Positions 20,115 to 29,505 of a stretch of 64,000 bases of DNA are shown piece by piece. The stretch is taken from contig NZ_PYVX01000005.1 in the NCBI RefSeq assembly GCF_003056305.1, positions 62,001 through 126,000 of the forward strand. The letters are read 5' to 3'. Origin of the DNA: Halomonas denitrificans. GTDB lineage: Bacteria; Pseudomonadota; Gammaproteobacteria; Pseudomonadales; Halomonadaceae. The notes under the pieces were generated by a model. That model was not told where the DNA came from. It saw only the letters and a list, made by a program, of their open reading frames with translations, and searched no databases. Position numbers and translations under genes: made by a program. Numbering within the stretch: position 1 is the stretch's first letter; each line of letters begins with the position of its first letter.

Positions 20115-21148
20115 GCGGCCTGGGCGAGCGCTGGCTGACGGCGGCCTACCGCGGCGACGCCTGGCTGGGCGTCCTGCGGCCGCTGGAGGCCCTCTATCGC
20201 CTGGTCGTGCGTCGCCGCGCCGCGGCCTATGCCTCGGGGCGCAAGCCGGTGTGGCGTGCCCCGGTGCCGGTGATCGTGGTCGGCAACGTCACCCTGGGCG
20301 GCACCGGCAAGTCACCGCTGGTCGCCTGGCTGGGCCGTCACCTGGCCGAGCGGGGCTGGTCGCCGGGCATCCTCTCCCGGGGTTATGGCGGTCATAGCGA
20401 GCGCTATCCGCTGCGCCTGGACGCGCACACGCCGGTCGCCGCCTGTGGCGACGAGCCGCGCATGCTGGCCGACCAGACCGGGCTGCCGGTGGTGGTCGAC
20501 CCCGACCGGCCGCGCGGCGCGAGGCACCTGCTCGAGGCGGGCTGCGATATCCTGATCAGCGACGACGGCCTGCAGCACCTGGCGCTGGGGCGCGACCTGG
20601 AGCTGGTGGTGGTGGACGGGCGGAGCGGCCTTGGCAACGGGCGCTGCCTGCCGGCGGGCCCGCTGCGCGAGCCGCCCTCAAGGCTCGAGCGCGTGGATGC
20701 GGTGGTGATCAACGGCCAGTCCACCGTCGCGCCGCCCCCCGGGGCCCATAGCATGGCCCTGGAACCCGCCGCCTGGCGCCGCCTGGGCGATGGCCGGCGC
20801 TTCCCGCTCTCGCCCCTGCCTTTCGCGGGGCCGGTGCACGCCATTGCCGGCATCGGTCATCCGCCGCGCTTCTTCGCGACCCTGGCGGACCTGGGCGTCG
20901 AGGCGATGCCCCACGCCTTCGCGGATCATCACCGCTACACGGCGGACGAGCTCGCCTTCGGCGATGACCGGCCGCTGGTGATGACCGCCAAGGACGCGGT
21001 GAAGTGCCGGGGCCTGGCGCCCGACGAGAGCTGGGTCCTCGAGGTGGAAGCGCGCCCCGATGCCGGCTTCGTCGACTGGCTGGCGCAGCGCCTGGACAGC
21101 CTGTCATCATCGTATCCGCCGCCGGGCGAGGCCCTGGCGGCGAACTGA
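20111..21148 (+). CDS. lpxK: Tetraacyldisaccharide 4'-kinase LpxK
   Basis: Phosphorylates the 4' position of the lipid A disaccharide at the inner membrane. 345 residues with an N-terminal membrane-associated helix and the family P-loop [11 protein letters not shown] at 58-68, followed by SRGYGG, DEP and ISDDGLQH motifs. Coupled to msbA by an ATGA overlap. A 19-bp gap separates it from ycaR. Confidence 0.96.
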   Translation: MSGLGERWLTAAYRGDAWLGVLRPLEALYRLVVRRRAAAYASGRKPVWRAPVPVIVVGNVTLGGTGKSPLVAWLGRHLAERGWSPGILSRGYGGHSERYPLRLDAHTPVAACGDEPRMLADQTGLPVVVDPDRPRGARHLLEAGCDILISDDGLQHLALGRDLELVVVDGRSGLGNGRCLPAGPLREPPSRLERVDAVVINGQSTVAPPPGAHSMALEPAAWRRLGDGRRFPLSPLPFAGPVHAIAGIGHPPRFFATLADLGVEAMPHAFADHHRYTADELAFGDDRPLVMTAKDAVKCRGLAPDESWVLEVEARPDAGFVDWLAQRLDSLSSSYPPPGEALAAN

Positions 21149-21167
21149 ACCACCACGAGGGGGAGTC

Positions 21168-21377
21168 ATGGACAAGGAACTGCTGGCAATGCTGGTCTGC
21201 CCGCTATGCAAGGGCAAGCTCAAGTACCACCGCGAGGCCCTCGAGCTCGAGTGCCGCTTCGACGGCCTCGCTTACCCGATCCGCGACGGCATCCCGGTGA
21301 TGCTGCCCGAGGAGGCGCGGGCCATGAGCGTCGACGAGACGCTGCACGACTCGCCGGGACGCACGGGGGAGGAGTGA
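21168..21377 (+). CDS. ycaR: Trm112-family protein YcaR
   Basis: 69 residues, [18 protein letters not shown]... The single CPLC knuckle and the segment [16 protein letters not shown] are typical of the UPF0434/Trm112-like family. The precise role is unknown; it is a conserved neighbour between lpxK and kdsB. GAGGGGGAG lies just upstream, and the TGA stop overlaps the kdsB ATG by one base. Confidence 0.9.
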   Translation: MDKELLAMLVCPLCKGKLKYHREALELECRFDGLAYPIRDGIPVMLPEEARAMSVDETLHDSPGRTGEE

Positions 21378-22165
21378 TGAGCGGTGACGACGCCTTCATC
21401 GCGGTGATTCCCGCGCGTCACGCCTCCTCGCGCCTGCCCGGCAAGCCGCTGGCCGAAATCGCCGGCGAGCCCATGGTGGCGCACGTCTGGCGGCGTGCCG
21501 GCGAGAGCCGCGCGGCGCGGGTCGTGGTGGCCACCGACGACGCGCGCATCCGCGACGCCCTGGAGCCGCTGGGCGCCGAGGTGGTGATGACGCGCGACGA
21601 CCACCCCTCCGGGACCGATCGCCTGGCGGAGGTGGCCGAGCGGCTGGGGCTTGCCGACGACGCCGTGCTGGTCAACGTGCAGGGCGACGAGCCGCTGATT
21701 CCGCCGGCGCTGATCGACCAGGTCGCCGCCCGGCTGTTCGACGACCCCGAGGCCTCCATCGCCACCCTGGCCGAGCCGATCGGCGACGTCGAGACGCTCT
21801 TCAACCCCAACGCGGTGAAGGTGGTGCGCGCCCTCTCCGGGCGGGCGCTCTACTTCTCCCGGGCCCCCATCCCCTGGGATCGCGACGCCTTCGCCCGGCG
21901 TCCCGAGCTGCTCGAGACCGACGCCTGGCTGCGCCACATCGGCCTCTACGCCTATCGGGCGGGCTTTCTCGCCGACTATCGCGACTGGCCGCCGTCGCCG
22001 CTGGAGCAACTCGAACAGCTCGAGCAGCTACGCGCCCTCCACCACGGCCACGCCATCCAGGTCGCCCTGGCCCGGGTGCCGCATCCGGCCGGCGTCGACA
22101 CCGAGGCCGACCTCGCGCGGGTCCGCGCGCTGCTCGAGGGCCAGGCTCCGCGGGGAGGTGCCTGA
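21377..22165 (+). CDS. kdsB: CMP-KDO synthetase KdsB
   Basis: Activates 3-deoxy-D-manno-octulosonate with CTP for inner-core LPS synthesis. 262 residues from ATG 21377, with the nucleotidyltransferase start [20 protein letters not shown], the DEP motif within [10 protein letters not shown], and RAPIPWDRD downstream. It is slightly longer than E. coli KdsB (248), the excess lying at the C-terminus. Overlaps ycaR and the next gene by single bases (TGATG). Confidence 0.96.
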   Translation: MSGDDAFIAVIPARHASSRLPGKPLAEIAGEPMVAHVWRRAGESRAARVVVATDDARIRDALEPLGAEVVMTRDDHPSGTDRLAEVAERLGLADDAVLVNVQGDEPLIPPALIDQVAARLFDDPEASIATLAEPIGDVETLFNPNAVKVVRALSGRALYFSRAPIPWDRDAFARRPELLETDAWLRHIGLYAYRAGFLADYRDWPPSPLEQLEQLEQLRALHHGHAIQVALARVPHPAGVDTEADLARVRALLEGQAPRGGA

Positions 22166-22641
22166 TGCGCGTACTCTTCGTCTGCCTCGGCAACATCTGC
22201 CGCTCGCCCACCGCGGAGGGGGTCTTCCGTGCTCACCTCGAGCAGGCTGGCCTCGCCTCGCGGGTCGAGGTCGACTCCTGCGGCATCGGTCCCTGGCACG
22301 TGGGCAAGGCGCCGGATGCCCGCGCCCGGGAGGCCGCCCTGCGACGTGGGATCGACCTCTCCGCTCTGCGGGCGCGGCAGCTCGCCGACGAGGACTTCGC
22401 GCGCTTCGACTACGTGCTCGCCATGGATCACGACAACCTCGCCGCCATCGAGGCCCGGCGGCCCGCCTCGAGCGAGGCGGTCGTCGACCTGTTTCTCGCC
22501 TTCGCCGGCGGGCCCGAGCGCGCCGTACCGGACCCCTACTACGGCGGTGACGACGGCTTCGAGGAGGTGCTGGACCTGGTCGAGGCCGCCTCCCGGGGGC
22601 TCGTGGCCGAGATCGCCTCGCGCCTGGAGACCATGCCTTGA
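22165..22641 (+). CDS. Low-molecular-weight protein-tyrosine-phosphatase
   Basis: 158 residues with the CX5R(S) active site C7-L-G-N-I-C-R13-S14 and the general-acid loop VPDPYYGG. Family members dephosphorylate protein tyrosines; in enterobacteria homologues (Wzb/Etp) act on capsule tyrosine kinases, but here the neighbours are kdsB and murB and no kinase is seen. The start overlaps the kdsB stop (TGATG). Confidence 0.93.
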   Translation: MRVLFVCLGNICRSPTAEGVFRAHLEQAGLASRVEVDSCGIGPWHVGKAPDARAREAALRRGIDLSALRARQLADEDFARFDYVLAMDHDNLAAIEARRPASSEAVVDLFLAFAGGPERAVPDPYYGGDDGFEEVLDLVEAASRGLVAEIASRLETMP

Positions 22642-23654
22642 GCCTGACGCTCCACGCCGATCACCCGCTGACCGAGGCCAACACGCTCGGGCTGCCCTGT
22701 GTCGCCCAGCGCCATGCGGCGCCGGCGACCCTGGATGAACTGCGCGAGGCGCTGGCCCTGGCGCGGCAGCACGACTGGCCGCTGACGGTGCTCGGTGGCG
22801 GCAGCAACCTGATCCTCCCGGCGCGGCTGCCGGGCCTGGTGATCCAGCCGGCCATGGCGCAGTGGTGGCTCGAGGAGCGGGACGACGGCGTGCGCGTGCA
22901 CGCCGAGGCGGCGGTGCAGTGGCACGCGCTGGTGATGGCCCTGGCGCAGCGTGGGCTCTGGGGCGCCGAGAACCTGGCGCTGATCCCCGGCCACTGCGGG
23001 GCGGCGCCGATCCAGAACATCGGCGCCTACGGGGTCGAGCTGAGCGACCTGCTCGAGGCGGTGCACCTGGTGCACCTCGACGACGGGCGCGAGGCCGTGC
23101 TGTCGGCGGCCGACTGTGCCTTCGGCTACCGGGACAGCATTTTCAAGGGCGCGCTGGCGGGCCGTGTGGTGATCACCCGGCTGGTGCTTTGCGTGTCTCC
23201 CGTGCCGCGCCCGCGGCTGGGCTACGGTGATCTGGCCAGCCGGCTCGAGGCCGCGCCGACGGCGCTCGAGGTGGCCGAGGCGGTCTGTGCGATCCGCCGC
23301 GAGAAGCTTCCCGACCCGGCGACGCTCTGCAACGCCGGCAGCTTCTTCAAGAACCCGCTGGTCGATGGCGAGCGCGCCCGCCGCCTGCTGGCCGAGCATC
23401 CCGCCATGCCGCACTTTCCCCAGCCCGACGGGCGCGTCAAGCTGGCGGCCGGCTGGCTGATCGATCGCTGCGGTCTGAAGGGCTGGCGCCAGGGCCACTT
23501 CGGCGTGCATGACCGTCAGGCCCTGGTGCTGGTGCACTTCGGCGGGGGCAGTGCCGAGGAGCTGCTCGGCTTCGCCGGCGAGGTGGCCGCCCGGGTGCGG
23601 GAGCGCTTCGGCGTCACCCTCGAGCGCGAGCCGCGGCGGGCCGGCGCTCGATAA
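22638..23654 (+). CDS. murB: UDP-N-acetylenolpyruvoylglucosamine reductase MurB
   Basis: FAD-dependent reductase forming UDP-N-acetylmuramate for peptidoglycan. 338 residues; type I MurB pattern with NTLGLPC near the start, the FAD loop VLGGGSNLILP, IPGHCGAAPIQNIGAYGVE and the catalytic-Ser region LCNAGSFFKNP. It begins with TTG overlapping the previous stop (TTGA), a weak start likely relying on coupling. Last gene of the run starting at exbB. Confidence 0.95.
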   Translation: MSLTLHADHPLTEANTLGLPCVAQRHAAPATLDELREALALARQHDWPLTVLGGGSNLILPARLPGLVIQPAMAQWWLEERDDGVRVHAEAAVQWHALVMALAQRGLWGAENLALIPGHCGAAPIQNIGAYGVELSDLLEAVHLVHLDDGREAVLSAADCAFGYRDSIFKGALAGRVVITRLVLCVSPVPRPRLGYGDLASRLEAAPTALEVAEAVCAIRREKLPDPATLCNAGSFFKNPLVDGERARRLLAEHPAMPHFPQPDGRVKLAAGWLIDRCGLKGWRQGHFGVHDRQALVLVHFGGGSAEELLGFAGEVAARVRERFGVTLEREPRRAGAR

Positions 23655-23709
23655 GGCCAGGCGACATCGGGCGCGCCGGCTCCCGCCTCGAGCCGATCGG
23701 CTCTCCCTA

Positions 23710-23749
23710 AACGACAACGCCCGCAGCCATGGCTGCGGGCGTTGTCGTT
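23710..23749. terminator. Perfect 40-bp palindrome, murB / rne terminator
   Basis: 23710-23728 pairs completely with 23731-23749 (19-bp stem) around a central AT. It lies between the convergent murB and rne genes, begins with A residues and ends with T residues, and so serves both strands. Confidence 0.85.
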
Positions 23750-23764
23750 GGGGCAGGGCGGGGA

Positions 23765-26700
23765 TCAGCCCTGCTTGCCCTCCTGGGCCTTGGCTTCCTG
23801 CTCGCGACGGCGGATCTCGCGCGGATCGTTATGCGCGCGGCGTCCCCGGCGGCGAGAGGCCTTGGCGGCGGGCTGAGGCTCCGATTCGGCCTTTTTCTCG
23901 ACCTTGGCCTCGGCGGCCGTCGGCTCAGCCTTGGCCTCGGCCGGCTTCGGCTCGGCCTTGTCCTCGTCCTTGGCTTCGGCGGTCTTCGGCTCGGCCTTTT
24001 CCTCGGGCTTGGCCTCGGCAGCCTTCGGCTCGGACTTGGCCTGGGCCGGTTTCTGCTCGGCCTTGTCCTCGCCCTTGGGCTCGGCGGCCTTCGGCGCGGC
24101 CGGCTGTGGCTCAGCCTTGGCGTCGGCCGGCTTCTGCGCGGCCTTGTCCTCGCCCTTGGCCTCGGCGGCCTTCGGCTCGGGCTTGGCCTGGGTCGGCTTC
24201 TGCTCGGCCTTCGCTTCGGGCTTGCTCTCGGCAGCCTTCGGCTCAGCCTGCTCCTCGGCCTTCGCGTCAGCGGCCTTGGGCTCGACTGGCTTCTGCTCGG
24301 TCTTGTCCTCGACCTTTGCCTCGGGCTTGGCCTGGGCAGGCTTCTGCTCGGCCTTGTCCTCGCCCTTGGCCTCGGCGGCCTTCGGCTCGGACTTGGCTTG
24401 GGCGGGCTTCTGCTCTGCCTTTTCCTCAGCCTTCGGCTCGCCCTTGGCCTCGGCGGCCTTCGGCTCGGATTTGGCCTGGGCGGGCTTCTGCTCTGCCTTT
24501 TCCTCAGCCTTCGGCTCGGACTTGGCCTCGGCCGGCTTCTGCTCGGTCTTATCCTCGGCCTTCGCCTCGGGCTTGGCCTGGGCGGGCTGCTGCTCGGCCT
24601 TGTCTTCGCCCTTGTCCTCGGCGGCCTTCGGCGCGGCCGGCTGCGGTTCAGCCTTGGCGTCGGCCGGCTTCTGCTTGGCCTTGTCCTCGGTCTTCGCTTC
24701 GGGCTTGCTCTGGGCAGCCTTCGGCTCAGTCTGCTCCTCGGCCTTGGCGTCAGCGGCCTTGGGCTCGACCGATTGCTGCTCGGCCTTTTCCTCGGCCTTC
24801 GGCTCGGGTTTGGCCTGCGCAGGTTGCTGCTCGGCTTTTTCCTCGGCCTTGGGCTCGGCCGCTACCGGCGCGTCCTTGGGCGCCTCGGCGGCCTCGGCCT
24901 GCAGGCGCTGCTGCTCGGCTTCGGCCTTGGGGTTGATGGCGTGCTTGCGCGTGCGGTTGCGCGGATTGTTGCGGGTCCGCTTCGGCTTGCCGTCATCCAC
25001 CGGCTCGCTGGCCGCCGGCTTGTCGCTCGGCTTCTCGGCGGCCTTCTCGGCCGGCTTGTCGCTCGGCTTCTGGCGGCGCACCTCCTCGCGGGACTTGTCG
25101 TCACGCGGCTTGTCGTCGCGGGGCTTGTCGTCGCGAGCCTTGGGCGCTTCCTGCTGGCGCGGGGCCTGGCGGTTGTCGTCCTGGCGGCCGCGTCCCCGGC
25201 CGCCCCGGTTGCCGCGTCCCTCGTTGCCGGTGGGCTTGCCCTCGTCGCGCCCGCCTTCCTGGCGAGCACTGCCGCGACGCTCGTCGTTGCGCTGACGGCG
25301 CTGGCGGCCGCCGCGGCTGCCGCGATCGTCGTCACGGGCGGCGGGCTGGCGGGTTGCCTGGTTGCCGGCGTCTGTGGACTCGCTGCGGCGAGCGGCGGGT
25401 GCCTTCTCCTGGCCGGCGGGGGTCTCCTCGCCGCCGAGCAGCTTGGCCAGCCCCTTGACCAGGCGGCCGAGGACGCCGCCCTCGGGCTCGGCGGTCGGTG
25501 CCTTGGCGGCCGGTGCCTTGGGGGCGGGCGCCTTCGCCGCGTTGGGCTTGCTGGGTGCCGGGGCCTTGGCGGCCGGCGCCTGGGCCTCCTCCTTCTGCAG
25601 GGAGGCGGGGGCGGGCTCGTGGTGGATCACCGTCTTGACGGCGGCCTCGGCGCGCTGGACCGGCTTGCCGAAGGCGGCCTCCGGCTCCTTGCCCACCTCG
25701 GTGTCGGTGGAGAGTTCGAAGCTGGAGAGGTTGGCGGTGCCTTCCTCGTCAACGTGGTCGTCGCGCAGGCGCTGGACGTCGTAGTGGGGCGTGTCCATGT
25801 CGGGGTTGGGCAGCATCACCACCCGCACGTCCTGGCGGCGCTCGATCTCGGCCAGCACGCTGCGCTTCTCGTTGAGCAGGTAGGTGGCCACCGGCACCGG
25901 CAGGATGGCGCGGATCTGGGCGCTGCGCTCCTTCATGGCCTCTTCCTCGATCAGGCGCATGATGGAGAGCGAGATGGAGCGCACGTCGCGGATGGTGCCC
26001 TGGCCGTCGCAGCGCGGGCAGACCACGCCGCTGGTCTCGCCCAGCGACGGGCGCAGGCGCTGGCGGGACATCTCCATCAGGCCGAAGCGCGAGATTCGCC
26101 CGATCTGGACCCGGGCGCGATCGAGCTTCAGGGCGTCGCGGGTGCGGTTCTCGACCTCACGCTGGTTGCGCGCCGGGCTCATGTCGATGAAGTCGATGAC
26201 CACCAGGCCGCCGATGTCGCGCAGGCGCAGCTGGCGGGCGATCTCGTCGGCCGCCTCCAGGTTGGTCTGCAGGGCGGTCTCCTCGATGTCGCTGCCGCGG
26301 GTGGCGCGCGCCGAGTTGATGTCGATGGAGACCAGCGCTTCGGTGTGGTCGATGACGATGGAGCCGCCGGAGGGCAGCTTGACCTCACGCTCGTAGGCGG
26401 TCTCGATCTGCGACTCGATCTGGAAGCGCGAGAAGAGCGGAACCTCGTCGACGTAGAGCTTGATCTTCTGCTGGTAGGAGGGCATCACCTGGCGGATGAA
26501 GGCCAGCGCCTCCTGGTGGATCGCCTCGCTGTCGATCAGCACCTCGCCGATGTCCTGGCGCAGGTAGTCGCGCATGGCGCGGATGATGACATTGGACTCG
26601 CGGTAGATCAGGAAGGGGGCGGCGCGCTTGCCGGCCTCCTCGGTGATCGACTCCCACACCTGGACCAGGTAGTCGAGGTCCCACTGCAGCTCCTCGGGGG

Positions 26701-27220
26701 AGCGGCCGATGCCGGCGGTGCGCACGATCAGGCCCATCTTGTCGGGCACGGTCAGCTGGCTCATGGCCTCCTTGAGCTGGCTGCGCTCCTCGCCCTCGAT
26801 GCGCCGCGAGATGCCGCCGGCGCGCGGGTTGTTGGGCATCAGCACCAGGAAGCGGCCGGCCAGGCTGATGAAGGTGGTCAGCGCCGCGCCCTTGTTGCCG
26901 CGCTCCTCCTTGTCCACCTGGACGATCACTTCCTGGCCCTCCTTGAGGACCTCCTTGATGCTCGGGCGCCCGGAGGGCTCCTTCAGGAAGTAGTCGCGGG
27001 AGACCTCCTTGAGAGGCAGGAAGCCGTGGCGGTCGGCACCGAAGTCGACGAAGGCGGCTTCGAGGGAGGGTTCGACGCGGGTGATCTTGCCGCGGTAGAT
27101 ATTGGCTTTCTTCTGTTCCCGGGCACCGGACTCGATGTCCAGGTCGTAGAGGCGTTGTCCATCGACCAGCGCGACGCGCAGCTCTTCTGGCTGGGTCGCA
27201 TTGATGAGCATCCGTTTCAT
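23765..27220 (-). CDS. rne: Ribonuclease E
   Basis: Essential single-strand endoribonuclease and degradosome scaffold. Of 1151 residues, the first ~510 are the catalytic half: [10 protein letters not shown] start, S1 domain (about 38-118), catalytic D300 (VSIDINSAR) and D343 (VVIDFIDM), and the Zn-link C401/C404 (CPRCDGQG), each three less than in E. coli. The C-terminal half is disordered: an Ala/Pro/Lys segment, an Arg-rich RNA-binding block (about 620-760, [12 protein letters not shown]), then ~330 residues of Lys/Ala/Glu/Pro repeats. It ends ...[20 protein letters not shown] plus a short tail. The 5' leader is about 460 nt long, suggesting autoregulation as in E. coli. Confidence 0.96.
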   Translation of the reverse strand: MKRMLINATQPEELRVALVDGQRLYDLDIESGAREQKKANIYRGKITRVEPSLEAAFVDFGADRHGFLPLKEVSRDYFLKEPSGRPSIKEVLKEGQEVIVQVDKEERGNKGAALTTFISLAGRFLVLMPNNPRAGGISRRIEGEERSQLKEAMSQLTVPDKMGLIVRTAGIGRSPEELQWDLDYLVQVWESITEEAGKRAAPFLIYRESNVIIRAMRDYLRQDIGEVLIDSEAIHQEALAFIRQVMPSYQQKIKLYVDEVPLFSRFQIESQIETAYEREVKLPSGGSIVIDHTEALVSIDINSARATRGSDIEETALQTNLEAADEIARQLRLRDIGGLVVIDFIDMSPARNQREVENRTRDALKLDRARVQIGRISRFGLMEMSRQRLRPSLGETSGVVCPRCDGQGTIRDVRSISLSIMRLIEEEAMKERSAQIRAILPVPVATYLLNEKRSVLAEIERRQDVRVVMLPNPDMDTPHYDVQRLRDDHVDEEGTANLSSFELSTDTEVGKEPEAAFGKPVQRAEAAVKTVIHHEPAPASLQKEEAQAPAAKAPAPSKPNAAKAPAPKAPAAKAPTAEPEGGVLGRLVKGLAKLLGGEETPAGQEKAPAARRSESTDAGNQATRQPAARDDDRGSRGGRQRRQRNDERRGSARQEGGRDEGKPTGNEGRGNRGGRGRGRQDDNRQAPRQQEAPKARDDKPRDDKPRDDKSREEVRRQKPSDKPAEKAAEKPSDKPAASEPVDDGKPKRTRNNPRNRTRKHAINPKAEAEQQRLQAEAAEAPKDAPVAAEPKAEEKAEQQPAQAKPEPKAEEKAEQQSVEPKAADAKAEEQTEPKAAQSKPEAKTEDKAKQKPADAKAEPQPAAPKAAEDKGEDKAEQQPAQAKPEAKAEDKTEQKPAEAKSEPKAEEKAEQKPAQAKSEPKAAEAKGEPKAEEKAEQKPAQAKSEPKAAEAKGEDKAEQKPAQAKPEAKVEDKTEQKPVEPKAADAKAEEQAEPKAAESKPEAKAEQKPTQAKPEPKAAEAKGEDKAAQKPADAKAEPQPAAPKAAEPKGEDKAEQKPAQAKSEPKAAEAKPEEKAEPKTAEAKDEDKAEPKPAEAKAEPTAAEAKVEKKAESEPQPAAKASRRRGRRAHNDPREIRRREQEAKAQEGKQG
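23880..24870 (-). repeat. Degenerate tandem repeats in the rne 3' half
   Basis: Roughly 1 kb encoding variants of [20 protein letters not shown], with units of about 11-26 codons. The DNA units recur with few changes, so the tract is prone to slippage. It corresponds to residues ~784-1114 of RNase E. Confidence 0.85.
24363..24518 (-). repeat. 78-bp near-identical tandem duplication inside rne
   Basis: Copy 1 (24363-24440) and copy 2 (24441-24518) differ at two bases within GGACTTGGCTTGGG versus GGATTTGGCCTGGG. The period of 78 bp (26 codons) keeps the frame. This is the most recent-looking expansion in the tract. Confidence 0.85.
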
Positions 27221-27688
27221 GTCGTCTCACAAATATGGACGTGCCGGATGACGGTCAACGACGGAGGCGAACCGCTGGCTGCAGCGTGCCTGTGCTCAGC
27301 GCATGTCGCGGATGCGGTATAGCGCCCGGCCGCCCCGGAGCATCCTTGCACGATGGATCCGACACGGCATGATCATGTTGAGTACGGGGCGGTGGCAGGA
27401 CATGTCACGGTGGGTCATCGCCCATCCGGTTCTGCGGTCACCGCCAACACCTGGCATTCATCGATTCGCCAACGCCGGCCTCCGGCACGTTGTTGTACGT
27501 ATCCCGTGGTCTCCGCTCGTGCCGCAGTGGACGCGATCGGAGCCGGGCGTGGCGTAGTATCGTTTGCTTGTCGGCGGCGGGACCTCGGATTGGCGAGGAT
27601 CTTCGCGGCCCGATCTTTTCGCCCCGGCCTGCGTGTCTGTCGTGCAGGCGCGCTATCGGGTCGTCACGACCCATTGAGGCGAGCTGGC

Positions 27689-27717
27689 AATATACCAGTA
27701 ACGGGGGTGGCCAGCAA
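27689..27717 (-). promoter_or_regulatory. rne promoter (sigma-70 type)
   Basis: On the minus strand TTGCTG (27717-27712), a 17-bp spacer and TATATT (27694-27689). Transcription would start near 27682. It abuts the TTGGCG that may be the rluC -35. Confidence 0.65.
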
Positions 27718-27749
27718 TTGGCGCAGGATGCTGCACACTGCGTTAGAAT
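27718..27749 (+). promoter_or_regulatory. Possible rluC promoter
   Basis: TAGAAT at 27744-27749 followed by GCGCC. The only -35-like TTGGCG (27718-27723) is 20 bp away, longer than ideal, so the -35 assignment is weak. The predicted start would lie about 29 nt upstream of the rluC ATG. Confidence 0.4.
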
Positions 27750-27784
27750 GCGCCTTTCGAGCGGGTTTTCAGTGGAGTGGCGGC

Positions 27785-28732
27785 ATGGCCGAAGGGCGCG
27801 ACGTGCAGTGGGTGGAAGTGACCGAGGGTCAGGTCGGCCAGCGGGTCGACAACTTCCTGTTGACGCGCATGAAGGGGGCGCCGCGAGCGCTGATCTACCG
27901 CATCGTGCGCAAGGGCGAGGTGCGGGTGAACAAGAAGCGAGTCAAGGCGGACACGCGCCTGGCGCTGGGCGACCTGGTGCGCATCCCGCCGCTGCGCCTC
28001 ACGCCCCGCGAGGCGGTGCGCGAGGTCAGCGACAACCTGCGCAACCTGCTGGCCGGCAGCGTGCTGGTCGAGGGGCGCGACTGGCTGGTGATCAACAAGC
28101 CCTCGGGGCTCGCCGTGCACGGCGGAAGCGGCGTCAAGATCGGCCTGATCGAGGCGCTGCGCCAGGTGCGCGAGGACCTCGACTTCCTCGAGCTGGTGCA
28201 TCGCCTGGACCGTGATACCTCCGGCTGCCTGCTGCTGGCCAAGTCGCGCCCGGCGCTGCTGGCCCTCAACGAGTCACTCAAGCAGCACCAGATGGACAAG
28301 CAGTACCTGGCCCTGGTGGCCGGGCGCTGGCCGGCGCGCCGCGACTTCGTCAGTGCGCGGCTCGACCGCTATGAGCTGGGCAACGGCGAGCGGCGGGTGC
28401 GGGTCGATGCGGCCGGCAAGGTGGCCCGCACCCGCTTCGCGGTGCGCGAGACCTTCGACAAGGTGACCCTGATCGAGGCCGAGCCGGTCACCGGGCGGAC
28501 CCACCAGATCCGCGTACATGCCGCCCACGCCGGGCATCCGCTGCTCGGCGATGACAAGTACGGCAGTCGCGAGAGCCAGCGCCTGGCGGCGGGGCTCGGC
28601 GTGTCGCGGCTCTTCCTGCACGCCGCCTCGCTGACCTTTCCCGAACCCACCAGCGGTCGCCCCGTGCAGATCAAGGCGCCGCTCCCCGACGAACTCGAGG
28701 CGGCGCTCGCCAAGGCGCGCCACGCTCGCTGA
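27785..28732 (+). CDS. rluC: 23S rRNA pseudouridine synthase RluC
   Basis: Forms pseudouridines in 23S rRNA (positions 955, 2504 and 2580 in E. coli). From ATG 27785 (GTGGAGTGG upstream) 315 residues: an S4 RNA-binding domain (about 18-78) and the RluA-type catalytic domain with HRLDRDTSG, in which the catalytic D is residue 144, the E. coli number, plus KPSGLAVHGG and TGRTHQIRVH. The divergent arrangement with rne is conserved in gammaproteobacteria. Confidence 0.96.
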   Translation: MAEGRDVQWVEVTEGQVGQRVDNFLLTRMKGAPRALIYRIVRKGEVRVNKKRVKADTRLALGDLVRIPPLRLTPREAVREVSDNLRNLLAGSVLVEGRDWLVINKPSGLAVHGGSGVKIGLIEALRQVREDLDFLELVHRLDRDTSGCLLLAKSRPALLALNESLKQHQMDKQYLALVAGRWPARRDFVSARLDRYELGNGERRVRVDAAGKVARTRFAVRETFDKVTLIEAEPVTGRTHQIRVHAAHAGHPLLGDDKYGSRESQRLAAGLGVSRLFLHAASLTFPEPTSGRPVQIKAPLPDELEAALAKARHAR

Positions 28733-28743
28733 CAGGAGCCCCC

Positions 28744-29394
28744 ATGCGTTATCGACTGGCCATCTTCGACTGGGATGGCACCCTGATGGACTCCATCGCC
28801 CGCATCGTCGCCTGCATGCAGGCGGCCTCCCGGGATGCCGGCTGGGGCGAGGTCGAGGCGGGCGCGGTGCGCAACATCATCGGCCTCGGCCTGCCCGAGG
28901 CCATCGCCACGCTCTGCCCTGGCATCGATCCCGACCGGGCCGAGCTGCTCCGGGCCCGCTACGCCTACTACTTCGTCGAGGGCGACGCCACGCCGATGCT
29001 CTTCTATCCGGGCGTCGAGGCGGGGCTGGCCCGGCTGCGCGGCCGGGAGGGGCAGCAGCTGGCGGTGGCCACCGGCAAGAGCCGCCGCGGGCTCGATCGC
29101 ATCTTCCGCGAGAGCGCCAGCGGCCACTGGTTCCACGCCAGCCGCACCGCCGACGAGACCCTCTCCAAGCCCCACCCGCGCATGCTCGAGGAGCTCCTCG
29201 CCGAGCTCGGCGTCGACGTAGGCGAGGCGGTGATGATCGGCGACACGGAGTACGACCTGGAGATGGCCCGGGCGCTGGGCATGGACCGCATCGCGGTGAC
29301 CTGGGGCGTGCACGCCCCGGAGCGGCTGGCCGTCAGCCGCCCGGTGCTCACCGCCGAGAGCGTGCCCGAACTCTTCGACTGGCTGCACGGCTAG
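28744..29394 (+). CDS. HAD-family phosphatase (phosphoglycolate-phosphatase-like)
   Basis: 216 residues. Motif I FDWDGTL with nucleophile D9 and acid/base D11, motif II VATGKS, motif III Lys in LSKPHPRM, motif IV GDTEYDLEMA: a complete subfamily IA enzyme. The substrate is not known; Pseudomonas and E. coli neighbours of rluC are likewise annotated as HAD hydrolases. It starts 11 bp behind rluC. Its TAG stop lies in the first unit of a 15-bp tandem repeat. Confidence 0.9.
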   Translation: MRYRLAIFDWDGTLMDSIARIVACMQAASRDAGWGEVEAGAVRNIIGLGLPEAIATLCPGIDPDRAELLRARYAYYFVEGDATPMLFYPGVEAGLARLRGREGQQLAVATGKSRRGLDRIFRESASGHWFHASRTADETLSKPHPRMLEELLAELGVDVGEAVMIGDTEYDLEMARALGMDRIAVTWGVHAPERLAVSRPVLTAESVPELFDWLHG

Positions 29395-29435
29395 AGCTCT
29401 CACGGCTAGAGCTCTCACGGCTAGAGCTCTCACGG
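29386..29435 (+). repeat. Three tandem 15-bp repeats over the stop codon of the HAD gene
   Basis: CACGGCTAGAGCTCT is present three times exactly (29386-29400, 29401-29415, 29416-29430), then a partial fourth copy. Each unit contains the palindrome AGAGCTCT. Unit 1 carries the last codons His-Gly and the TAG stop; because 15 is a multiple of three, every unit repeats HG-stop in the same frame. Confidence 0.95.
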
Positions 29436-29505
29436 CCAGCGCCGCTGCGGCCGGCTCGCTTGCGACCCGCCCGCCACCGACCAGGCCATCAAGGAAAGGA
29501 ATGCC

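Larger units (their letters stand above)
27221..27784. other. Divergent rne-rluC intergenic region with long rne leader
   Basis: 564 bp without a convincing gene. It holds a back-to-back promoter pair near 27689-27749. Reading minus from about 27682 to 27221 gives a ~460-nt rne 5' untranslated region, comparable to the 361-nt leader through which E. coli RNase E destabilises its own mRNA. Base composition is less G/C-biased than in coding DNA. I did not fold the leader, and short ORFs in it lack ribosome sites. Confidence 0.6.

Noticed and set aside
23729..27322. 1197-codon open frame antisense to rne, rich in Leu and Gly
   Set aside because: It is the mirror of the rne repeat codons; no start site, no recognisable domain, and the opposite strand encodes a complete RNase E with its catalytic residues.
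29386..29435. CRISPR-like or attachment-site repeat
   Set aside because: Units are 15 bp, directly adjacent without spacers, and there is no integrase or mobile gene nearby.
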